Shown: positions 1-4,920 of the stretch, in pieces | How the letters are laid out: every line of letters starts with the position of its first letter | Numbering within the stretch: position 1 is the first letter of the stretch | Assembly (NCBI GenBank): GCA_039798005.1 | Contig: JBDKGV010000213.1 | Span: 1-6,025 of the forward strand | From: JBDKGV01 sp039798005 | GTDB lineage: Bacteria > Fibrobacterota > Fibrobacteria > UBA5070 | Reading direction: 5' to 3' | Length of the DNA: 6,025 nt | Program-made: the position numbers and the translations under genes | Notes under the pieces: model-generated | The model's input: only the letters and a program-made list of their open reading frames with translations | Told to the model about the DNA's origin: nothing | The model's database searches: none

Positions 1-76
1 CACCTGCTGCGTTGATGCTGTCTGTCTGCGGAAGCAGTCGACCGACAAAGGTCTTGAAGAGTTCGAGGTTGGGCAT
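1..76 (-). CDS. rsr: TROVE/Ro60-like RNA-binding protein (Rsr-type), 5' part only
   Basis: This is the first 25 codons of a leftward gene that runs off the left edge. The peptide begins MPNLELFKTF and continues with LPQTDSINAAG, which resembles the opening of bacterial TROVE-domain (Ro60 orthologue) proteins, where a short basic/hydrophobic start precedes a 'TD.xNxAGG.AY' stretch. Ro proteins are ring-shaped cytoplasmic proteins that bind Y RNAs and misfolded or fragmented RNA. The ATG at 76 is preceded by a good Shine-Dalgarno, AAGGAG (84-89 on this strand), 7 nt away, and by a sigma-54 promoter at 106-121. Being divergent from rtcR strongly supports the call, since rsr is a known member of RtcR-controlled RNA-repair operons in Salmonella. 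The family assignment rests on only 25 residues plus context, so the exact subfamily is uncertain. Confidence 0.72.
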   Translation of the reverse strand, partial: MPNLELFKTFVGRLLPQTDSINAAG

Positions 77-83
77 TGGTCAG

Positions 84-89
84 CTCCTT
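84..89 (-). promoter_or_regulatory. Shine-Dalgarno of the Ro-like gene
   Basis: AAGGAG reads on the minus strand, 7 nt before the ATG at 76. It fixes the start of the truncated Ro-like gene and contrasts with the weak or absent ribosome binding sites of rtcR and of the gene starting at 3052. Confidence 0.8.
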
Positions 90-105
90 TCTGTCCTATA
101 CCTTT

Positions 106-121
106 TGCCAAAGGCGTGCCA
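106..121 (-). promoter_or_regulatory. Sigma-54 (-24/-12) promoter of the Ro-like gene
   Basis: On the minus strand the sequence reads TGGCACG-CCTT-TGGCA. This matches the RpoN consensus TGGCACG-N4-TTGCW at every fixed position but one (G for the second T of the -12 box). The invariant GG (-24, at 119-120) and GC (-12, at 107-108) have exact spacing. The expected transcript start is near 95, giving a leader of about 19 nt that contains the Shine-Dalgarno at 84-89. It lies directly beside a gene for a sigma-54 activator (RtcR), so RtcR-dependent transcription of the Ro-like gene and whatever follows it is the natural reading. Confidence 0.85.
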
Positions 122-163
122 ATCGATCTTGGCCTCGAACCGGATGATTATCACCGGGTTTGA

Positions 164-184
164 ATTTGAATTTGAGATTCAAAT
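164..184. repeat. Inverted repeat, candidate RtcR upstream activator site / operator
   Basis: Perfect 8-bp arms ATTTGAAT (164-171) and ATTCAAAT (177-184) flank a 5-bp spacer. The left arm lies within three tandem TTTGAR hexamers (159-176). The centre is about 80 bp upstream of the predicted sigma-54 start of the Ro-like gene, a typical distance for enhancer-binding proteins, and it overlaps candidate -35 elements of rtcR. That RtcR binds here is inferred from position and symmetry only. Confidence 0.5.
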
Positions 185-200
185 GGATAGAATCTATCCT
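166..200 (+). promoter_or_regulatory. Candidate sigma-70-type promoter(s) of rtcR
   Basis: Two overlapping hexamer pairs are visible. TTGAAT (166-171) is 16 bp from TAGAAT (188-193), and TTGAGA (172-177) is 17 bp from TATCCT (195-200). They predict transcript starts at about 200 or 207, only 0-8 nt before the rtcR ATG at 208, so the mRNA would be leaderless or nearly so. Both pairs are embedded in the inverted repeats. The hexamer matches are partial. Confidence 0.4.
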
Positions 201-208
201 ATAGGATA
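185..208. repeat. Two overlapping palindromes at the rtcR start, candidate operator
   Basis: Immediately after the first inverted repeat there is a perfect 7-bp arm pair around a single base, GGATAGA-A-TCTATCC (185-199). Overlapping it is a continuous 14-bp palindrome, TATCCTATAGGATA (195-208), whose last base is the A of the rtcR ATG. A protein bound here would cover the likely -10 box and start of rtcR, so autoregulation is possible. The site could also act as a second activator site for the divergent sigma-54 promoter. Confidence 0.45.
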
Positions 209-1794
209 TGAGGAAGGCAAGCGAACCTCGCAGGCGGATTGGCATCGGGATCCTGGGCAACATCTTGGACAGTGGAAAGAAGCATTGGCGTCCCACTGTG
301 GATCTCGCGCGTCATGAAGAGCCCGGGTTTGATCAGTACCATCTGCTGCACCTCAATCCCCACAAGGCCATGGCCGAACTGGTTGCTGCCGACATGGTCG
401 CAATCCTCCCCACCCTCTCAGTGAATCTCGTTGAGCTTCCGATCCACAATGCCTGGGACTTCGAGGCCGTCTACGCCACCTTGATGGACGTGGCGCGAAA
501 GCTTTCCCTGGATGCATCGACGGACGAAGTCTACGTGCACTTGACCACCGGAAGTCACGTTCAGCAGATCTGCCTCTTCCTTCTCACCGAGGCCCGGTTC
601 TTTCCCGGCAAGATCCTTCAGACCAATCCCCCGCGTGGCCCGGACAAGACGGTTCGCGGACGACTGTCGATCATCGACCTGGACCTGTCGCGCTACAACA
701 GCATCGCCGCACGCTTCAAGGCGGACACCCGGGAGCGGACGGATCTGCTGAAGGACGGCATCCGTACCAAAGACAAGGCCTTCAACGCGCTGATCGAGAA
801 GATCGAGGTTGTCGCCCTGCGCTCACGAGATCCGATCCTCCTGGGTGGTCCCACCGGCTCGGGAAAGTCAAGGCTCGCCCGACGCATTCACGAGATGAGG
901 CGAATGCGCTCCCTCGTCCATGGAGAATTTGTCGCCGTGAATTGCGCCACGCTTGCAGGAGAAGGCGCGATGTCGGCCCTCTTTGGCCATGTGAAGGGAG
1001 CCTTCACCGGTGCACAATCGGATCGGGCCGGGTATCTGCGGGCCGCCGACAAGGGTGTGCTCTTTCTGGATGAAATCGGTGAACTCGGGCTTGAGGAACA
1101 AGCCATGCTGCTGACAGCACTTGAGGAAAAGCGCTTCCGTCCCGTCGGGTCGGATCGCGAGATGGAAAGCGACTTCCTGCTGCTTGCCGGATCGCACAAG
1201 GACCTGGCTCAGGAAGTGGCCAAGGGATCCTTCCGTGAGGACCTTCTTGCCCGCATCCGGATGTGGCATTTCGTCCTTCCAGGTCTTGCACAACGGCCGC
1301 TTGATCTTGAGCCCAATCTTGACTTTGAACTGGAGCGGTTGCGAAATCTCGAAGGCCGGCAAATATCGATGACCCGCGAGGCACGTGATGCCTTTCTTGC
1401 GTGGGGAACATCGGCCCAAGCCTCTTGGCGTGGAAACTTCCGCGACCTCTCGGCCGCCGTCACGCGCATGGCATTGCTTTCCGATGGCCGAATCGGCTTG
1501 TCTGATGTGAAGGAAGAAATCCAAAGGTTGATGCGCGACTGGACCGGATATTCGATCCCATCAGCCACTCCCCTTCCCTCCATTGTCGGGGAGATCGATC
1601 TTTTCGATCAAGCACAATTGGCCCAGGTCCTTGAGGTCTGCAAGCGCAGTGCAAGTCTTGCGGAAGCGGGACGGACTCTATTTGCCGTCACCCGACGTTC
1701 GAAGGAATCGCCCAACGACTCCGACCGCCTGCGGAAATACCTGGCACGCTTCGGATTGAGTTGGAGTGAGGCGATCGGGCAGGTCGACTCCTAG
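208..1794 (+). CDS. rtcR: RtcR, CARF-domain sigma-54 activator of RNA-repair genes
   Basis: This 528-residue activator switches on RNA-repair genes through sigma-54 RNA polymerase. Its length and order match E. coli RtcR. Residues about 10-185 form the CARF ligand-sensing domain (HLTTGSHVQQ at 111-120; IIDLDLSRYN at 155-164). Residues about 190-445 form the AAA+ domain, with Walker A GGPTGSGKS (213-221), the sigma-54-contacting GAFTGA loop (264-269), Walker B LFLDEIGE (285-292) and a REDLLARI arginine-finger segment (343-350). The C-terminus (about 465-520) carries the DNA-binding end with NDSDRLRKYLARFGL (503-517), nearly identical to known RtcR. The RtcR CARF domain is reported to sense RNA ends with 2',3'-cyclic phosphate and holds the ATPase inactive until then. 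The ATG at 208 gives the family start MRK; a stop codon lies two codons upstream and no good Shine-Dalgarno is present. All catalytic motifs are intact. It is divergent from the Ro-like gene, and its stop overlaps that of the convergent HD-GYP gene. Confidence 0.96.
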   Translation: MRKASEPRRRIGIGILGNILDSGKKHWRPTVDLARHEEPGFDQYHLLHLNPHKAMAELVAADMVAILPTLSVNLVELPIHNAWDFEAVYATLMDVARKLSLDASTDEVYVHLTTGSHVQQICLFLLTEARFFPGKILQTNPPRGPDKTVRGRLSIIDLDLSRYNSIAARFKADTRERTDLLKDGIRTKDKAFNALIEKIEVVALRSRDPILLGGPTGSGKSRLARRIHEMRRMRSLVHGEFVAVNCATLAGEGAMSALFGHVKGAFTGAQSDRAGYLRAADKGVLFLDEIGELGLEEQAMLLTALEEKRFRPVGSDREMESDFLLLAGSHKDLAQEVAKGSFREDLLARIRMWHFVLPGLAQRPLDLEPNLDFELERLRNLEGRQISMTREARDAFLAWGTSAQASWRGNFRDLSAAVTRMALLSDGRIGLSDVKEEIQRLMRDWTGYSIPSATPLPSIVGEIDLFDQAQLAQVLEVCKRSASLAEAGRTLFAVTRRSKESPNDSDRLRKYLARFGLSWSEAIGQVDS

Positions 1795-2909
1795 GACTGG
1801 GTTGATGGCCGGTCGACGAATTCGCCCACAAGCGAGGATTCGCCGCTGTCTCCGAACTGGTTGCGGATGGTCTCAAATTCCTCGCGGCCTCGCAGGAACA
1901 CTTGGACGATTTCGGGATCGAAATGGGTTCCAGAGGACTTCACGATGATATCCGTCGCATGGTCCAAGCTGAAGGCCGGCTTGTAGCAGCGCTTGGTCGT
2001 CAACGCGTCGAAGACGTCCGCCACCGCCACGATCCTGCCGTAGAGCGGGATCTGGTTGCCTTTGAGCCCCGATGGATAGCCGGTACCGTCCCATTTCTCA
2101 TGGTGGGTCCGGGCGATCTCCTCGGCGATCTGGAGCATGCGGCTGTCGGAATCGCGCAGGATCTCGGCACCAATCATGGCATGGCGCTTCATGATCTCGA
2201 ACTCGCGCTCGTTCAGACGCCCCGGCTTGAGAAGAATTGCATCGGGAATGCCGATTTTTCCAATGTCGTGCATGGAACTCGCCACGTAGACATGGTCGGT
2301 CTCCTCGCGAGGAATCCCCATTTCACGGCAAAGGGCCGCACTGAAGGCACGGATGCGCAAGACGTGGTTTCCCGTCTCGTCATCGCGCTTGTCGGCCGCA
2401 AGCGAGAGTCGCGTGACGGTCTCAAGGCTTGCCTGCTCGACTTTTTCCAAGGCCTCGCGAAGTTCCCGCGTGCGTTGGTCGACCAGTTCCTCAAGTTCCT
2501 TCTGGTAGCGACGCACCGCATCCTTGAGCTGGCGCTTTTCCAAGGCATTGTGGATCGAGAGATAGACCTGTTCCAAGTGGATGGGCTTGAGCAGGAAGTC
2601 GTACGCCCCCTCCTGCATGGAATGGACCGCAAGCCCGATGTCGGCGTAGCCCGTGAACAGGATCACGGCCGTCCCGGCATGATGCCGCCGGATGTACTTC
2701 AGGAGGTCGGTGCCGCTCCTTCCCGGCATGCGGATGTCGGAGATCACCACATCGACCTTGTGATCGGCGAGATAGGCCACCGCTTCGTCGTAAGACCCGG
2801 CCGAATGCACCTCGAAGGCACGCAAAGCGAGGTAGTCGCAAATCACCTGGCAGATGGCGACTTCGTCATCGACGACCAGAACGCTGCTGTGCTCGGAAGA
2901 ATGAGGCAT
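1791..2909 (-). CDS. RpfG-like response regulator, receiver + HD-GYP (c-di-GMP phosphodiesterase)
   Basis: This 372-residue cytoplasmic two-component regulator most likely hydrolyses cyclic di-GMP. The receiver domain (about 9-122) has acidic pocket D14/D15, phosphoacceptor D58 in SDIRMPG, T86 and K108 (LLKP). A charged, probably coiled-coil linker (about 125-165) leads to an HD-GYP domain (about 165-345). Metal and active-site residues are present: E178 and H182, HD at 214-215 (MHDIGKIG), H243, HHEKWDGTGYP (269-279) and D298 in VADVFDAL, so it should be active. No GGDEF or DNA-binding domain is present. The ATG at 2909 was chosen because the receiver begins at once and AAGGG lies just upstream; an ATG at 2924 would add five residues. 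Longer reading into the neighbouring gene is not family-like. No histidine kinase is adjacent, so the partner is unknown. Confidence 0.93.
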   Translation of the reverse strand: MPHSSEHSSVLVVDDEVAICQVICDYLALRAFEVHSAGSYDEAVAYLADHKVDVVISDIRMPGRSGTDLLKYIRRHHAGTAVILFTGYADIGLAVHSMQEGAYDFLLKPIHLEQVYLSIHNALEKRQLKDAVRRYQKELEELVDQRTRELREALEKVEQASLETVTRLSLAADKRDDETGNHVLRIRAFSAALCREMGIPREETDHVYVASSMHDIGKIGIPDAILLKPGRLNEREFEIMKRHAMIGAEILRDSDSRMLQIAEEIARTHHEKWDGTGYPSGLKGNQIPLYGRIVAVADVFDALTTKRCYKPAFSLDHATDIIVKSSGTHFDPEIVQVFLRGREEFETIRNQFGDSGESSLVGEFVDRPSTQS

Positions 2910-2911
2910 GA

Positions 2912-2945
2912 CCCTTGAGAGCATACCCAACAACGGCCCTTGAGA
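2912..2945. repeat. Direct repeat CCCTTGAGA (two copies, 25 bp apart)
   Basis: CCCTTGAGA occurs at 2912-2920 and 2937-2945 (TCTCAAGGG on the coding strand of the response regulator). One copy lies between the predicted -10 box and the ATG, the other overlaps the candidate -35. The second copy is also half of a small inverted repeat, CCTTG-AGA-CAAGG (2938-2950). It may be a regulator binding site, but two 9-mers could also be chance. Confidence 0.3.
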
Positions 2946-2948
2946 CAA
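2920..2948 (-). promoter_or_regulatory. Candidate promoter of the HD-GYP response regulator
   Basis: On the minus strand TTGTCT (2943-2948) is separated by exactly 17 bp from TATGCT (2920-2925). Each matches the sigma-70 consensus at four of six positions. The predicted start near 2913 is about 4 nt before the chosen ATG, so the mRNA would be almost leaderless. If the real promoter lies further upstream, this is a chance match. Confidence 0.3.
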
Positions 2949-2988
2949 GGTGTTTTCTCGCGGGGAAGGAAAGTTCCGGCTCCGTGCC

Positions 2989-3032
2989 TTGCCACCAGGA
3001 ATTTCACCTTTCCATGGTGCTTGTGGTGGCAA
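2989..3032. repeat. Nested inverted repeat in the divergent intergenic region
   Basis: Perfect 9-bp arms TTGCCACCA (2989-2997) and TGGTGGCAA (3024-3032) enclose 26 bp. Inside them is a second pair, CACC (3005-3008) and GGTG (3016-3019). The element lies between the divergent HD-GYP regulator and the unknown gene, just before a -10-like TATACT (3038-3043). It could be a DNA operator with half-sites 35 bp apart, or an RNA stem if transcription starts upstream. No T-run follows, so it is not a typical terminator. Confidence 0.5.
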
Positions 3033-3037
3033 TACCC

Positions 3038-3043
3038 TATACT
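3038..3043 (+). promoter_or_regulatory. Candidate -10 box of the gene starting at 3052
   Basis: TATACT matches the -10 consensus at five of six positions and would start transcription near 3050, directly at the ATG. No convincing -35 lies 16-18 bp upstream; that region is occupied by the nested inverted repeat, so an activator may be needed if the box is real. Confidence 0.3.
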
Positions 3044-3051
3044 TTGTTTCC

Positions 3052-3894
3052 ATGGAACTTGGCCGACTCATCAAGGGAAACTCCAGCCGGTTGGACGGCC
3101 GACTGCTCGCCTTTGCACACGTCCTCAATGCCCACTCCAGTGCGGAACACCTCCAAGGCATGGTCCACAACGGCTACATCGCCGTGCAGGGCAATTACCG
3201 GGACCAGCGCACCTTGGCCGAGTTTTTCCAGTCCGAATTCGGACTTTCCCTTGAGCGCGGCATCGAAGAGGTCATCGACCAGTCGCGCGATGGCAACGGG
3301 CTGGAAGGCGCCCTGGACCCCGACATGGTTCGCGAGCGCTTGCGCTCCATGAAGGATGCCGCCGGATCCATGCCCATCCCCGCCAAGATCGTCTCGGTGG
3401 ATTCGTCCGAAGGGGCCATGCGCTTTGAAGGCGATGTCGCCGATCTGGGCCATTTTGATGATCTGGCCTTTGCTCACATGGCGGTCAACGCCTACCCCAT
3501 CCTCTACCAAGCCGTCTATCGCCAACAGGAACTCCTGGAGCTGCAAAGCAAGATCGAAGGCCTGCTGGACCAGTCCCAAGCCCAGCGTCCCCTCGCGACC
3601 TTTGCGGGTGATGTCGAGGACCATCTGGTGCACACCCTGCTGCCTGGCATCCTCTATGCGACCGAGGGTTCCGTCGAGGCCCAAGCGGCCATGGCAAGCT
3701 TCGAGAACTTCCTGCGCCCGCATCTGACCGAAGCGGATCTTGAGACGATGATCTCGCTGATCCCGGTGGTTCGCCACGGCGATGCGACTTCACGCCAAAA
3801 GCTCGATCTCCTGCTGCGTCGCGTCGGCGCCTTGCATCGCGAGGACTACAAGGCGCTCGATACCATTCGGCACGACCTCGACGCCTTGAACTGA
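3052..3894 (+). CDS. Uncharacterised soluble protein, 280 residues
   Basis: I do not recognise a family for this protein. It has no signal peptide or transmembrane stretch and looks globular and largely helical. The N-terminal part (about 1-75, GRLLAFAHVL..., HLQGMVHNGYIAVQGNYRDQ) is followed by an acidic middle section (about 75-145). A probable helical or coiled segment is at about 150-178 (YRQQELLELQSKIEGLLDQ), and the rest is helical (about 185-280) with a charged C-terminus. The strand is chosen because it gives the only protein-like reading with normal amino-acid composition. The ATG at 3052 is preferred though it lacks a Shine-Dalgarno; an in-frame GTG at 2950 would add 34 residues of poor quality that run through the inverted repeat. 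It is divergent from the HD-GYP regulator and may share its control, so a role in the same signalling output is possible but unproven. It converges with the small secreted-protein gene, 19 bp apart. Confidence 0.8.
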   Translation: MELGRLIKGNSSRLDGRLLAFAHVLNAHSSAEHLQGMVHNGYIAVQGNYRDQRTLAEFFQSEFGLSLERGIEEVIDQSRDGNGLEGALDPDMVRERLRSMKDAAGSMPIPAKIVSVDSSEGAMRFEGDVADLGHFDDLAFAHMAVNAYPILYQAVYRQQELLELQSKIEGLLDQSQAQRPLATFAGDVEDHLVHTLLPGILYATEGSVEAQAAMASFENFLRPHLTEADLETMISLIPVVRHGDATSRQKLDLLLRRVGALHREDYKALDTIRHDLDALN

Positions 3895-3919
3895 AGGACG
3901 CTGCGCCTTTGGCTCAAGG
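3884..3919. repeat. Nested hairpin at a convergent gene junction
   Basis: CCTTGA (3884-3889) pairs with TCAAGG (3914-3919), and AAGG (3894-3897) pairs with CCTT (3906-3909) inside it. It spans both stop codons and the whole 19-bp gap between convergent genes. Its position suits a bidirectional terminator, but neither side has a T-run, so termination here would not be of the standard intrinsic type. Confidence 0.3.
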
Positions 3920-4339
3920 TGCGGTTTTGACGGGTACGGTCTTGGGCTTCAGGCTGTCAGGAACCGCCGGGATCGGCTTGGTTTCCTTGGGCTTTTCGGC
4001 CTTGCGACGCAAGGCTTCCAGACGCCTGCGCCGATCGTCCTGCCGCTGCAACCAACGATGGTGCTGATCACTGGCCTTGTCGCCCCATTTCAGCTCCAAG
4101 GCCGCCAATTCCTTGCGGTGCGCATTCATCAGCTCCCGGCGGCGCGCAAGCCTTGCTTCAGGCTCCAGATCCCCGGTCTGCTTGCGAAATCGCACGAGCT
4201 CCTTGTCGTGACGGTCGGAGAGCAGCACGAGCTCCTGGTAAAAGCCCTTTTCCTTCCCGGTTTCCAAGGATACGGAGTCGTTTTCCGCCGAAGGGGACAG
4301 CGTCGTCACAAGCAGGGCGATCAGTAGGCCTCGAAGCAT
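3914..4339 (-). CDS. Small exported, highly charged helical protein
   Basis: This is a 141-residue protein of unrecognised family. Residues 1-18 (MLRGLLIALLVTTLSPSA) look like a Sec signal peptide, with likely cleavage near A18, so the mature protein is probably periplasmic. The mature part has a long, very charged helical region (about 30-115) rich in Arg, Lys, Glu and Leu (for example ARLARRREL and RQDDRRRRLEALRRK), probably a coiled coil. A Lys/Pro-rich tail follows (about 116-141, KPIPAVPDSLKPK). No cysteines or lipobox are seen. The ATG at 4339 gives the best signal peptide; a TTG at 4348 would add three residues. It starts 10 bp after the stop of the preceding gene, which suggests co-transcription and perhaps translational coupling. 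The build loosely recalls small periplasmic helical chaperones of the Spy/CpxP type, but I see no LTxxQ motif and do not assign it. Confidence 0.72.
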   Translation of the reverse strand: MLRGLLIALLVTTLSPSAENDSVSLETGKEKGFYQELVLLSDRHDKELVRFRKQTGDLEPEARLARRRELMNAHRKELAALELKWGDKASDQHHRWLQRQDDRRRRLEALRRKAEKPKETKPIPAVPDSLKPKTVPVKTAP

Positions 4340-4349
4340 AGCTGCCAAT

Positions 4350-4835
4350 TTAGCCTATCCAAACCCGGCTCGACACCTCGGAGACCGGACGGGCCCCTTG
4401 CGAGTAGGCGGAGATCGCTTGGCTGGAAACCTTCCCCGGACTGTCTACGGCTGGAAGAGCAATCTCGGCGACTTGGGTGGCAGGAGCGGATGCCGCCACT
4501 TGGACGGGCGAGGCTTGCGCCGGAACATAGGCATCGACAGGCTGAACCACCGCAGGTTCTGTCGCCACTCGAGAGGGAGCACTCGGCCTTTCCGCGGAGC
4601 GGACAGGCTTTTCAGAGCGGATCGTTTCAGGGGCCTGAACAGGCTCCGAGGGATTCCCTGACGCCGCCTTGCGCCCATCCATCGCGCGATTGCGGCCTTG
4701 GTCGCTGATCTCGACCCGATCCTGGACGGCTTGGGCCTTGCGGTCCAGCCACCGTCCTTCGGAGGCGGGAGAGATCTCGGCCGCTTGGGAGGGCAACGGG
4801 CGGGCACGAGGACTGCCGACCCAGTCGACACCCAT
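4350..4835 (-). CDS. Small Pro/Ala/Ser/Val-rich, probably disordered protein
   Basis: This is a 161-residue protein with no recognised family. The first 60 residues are polar and include DRVEISDQGRNRA (39-51). Residues about 60-135 are low-complexity and rich in Pro, Ala, Val, Ser and Glu, likely disordered. The end is more ordered, AISAYSQGARPVSEVSSRVWIG at about 140-161, and may be a conserved short motif. No signal peptide or membrane segment is visible, so cytoplasmic location is the default. I chose the ATG at 4835 because AAGGAG (4844-4849) sits at an ideal 8 nt. An ATG at 4868 would add 11 residues, with GGAGAGG (4881-4887) 12 nt away. It lies between the Do-like protease and the small exported protein, on the same strand with short gaps, so an operon is likely. 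Confidence 0.68.
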   Translation of the reverse strand: MGVDWVGSPRARPLPSQAAEISPASEGRWLDRKAQAVQDRVEISDQGRNRAMDGRKAASGNPSEPVQAPETIRSEKPVRSAERPSAPSRVATEPAVVQPVDAYVPAQASPVQVAASAPATQVAEIALPAVDSPGKVSSQAISAYSQGARPVSEVSSRVWIG

Positions 4836-4843
4836 CTGTTGCG

Positions 4844-4849
4844 CTCCTT
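4844..4849 (-). promoter_or_regulatory. Shine-Dalgarno supporting the start at 4835
   Basis: AAGGAG reads on the minus strand 8 nt before the ATG at 4835. It favours this start over the upstream in-frame ATG at 4868, whose nearest purine-rich site (4881-4887) is 12 nt away. Confidence 0.55.
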
Positions 4850-4890
4850 CAAGACTCCCGACCGTCATGCCTATGATTTACCTCTCCGGG

Positions 4891-4920
4891 GGTCCTTGTG
4901 CCATCTTTTTTTCAAGGACC
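4891..4920 (-). repeat. Hairpin across the stop codon of the Do-like protease gene
   Basis: Perfect 8-bp arms GGTCCTTG and CAAGGACC enclose a 14-nt loop, which on the coding strand begins with seven A residues. The TGA stop (4912-4914) lies at the arm/loop border. The hairpin is followed on the coding strand by GGAGAGG rather than T residues, so it is not a standard intrinsic terminator. It could limit read-through, stabilise the upstream mRNA end, or adjust expression of the downstream small genes relative to the protease. Confidence 0.5.

Noticed and set aside
137..149. Possible IHF site (minus strand AATCATCCGGTTC) between the activator sites and the sigma-54 promoter
   Set aside because: The location is right, but it mismatches the WATCAANNNNTTR consensus at two fixed positions, so support is too weak.
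868..1524. Leftward open frame (218 codons) inside rtcR
   Set aside because: It is antisense to the conserved AAA+ domain of rtcR and has no recognisable protein features.
1783..1817. Two GTCGAC copies (1783-1788, 1812-1817) as a terminator stem for the convergent genes
   Set aside because: GTCGAC is self-complementary and recurs elsewhere in the window; the loop is long and no T-run follows on either strand.
1902..2918. Long rightward open frame (338 codons) opposite the HD-GYP gene
   Set aside because: It is a complete antisense shadow of a gene with intact receiver and HD-GYP motifs; its own translation shows no family features.
2910..3170. N-terminal extension of the HD-GYP response regulator up to 3170
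   Set aside because: The extra 87 residues precede a receiver domain that normally begins near the N-terminus, and they overlap the divergent gene and its control region.
3037..3777. Leftward open frame (246 codons) opposite the unknown gene
   Set aside because: It has an unusual composition (many His and Gly) typical of antisense frames in GC-rich DNA; the rightward frame has normal composition and fits the convergent/divergent layout.
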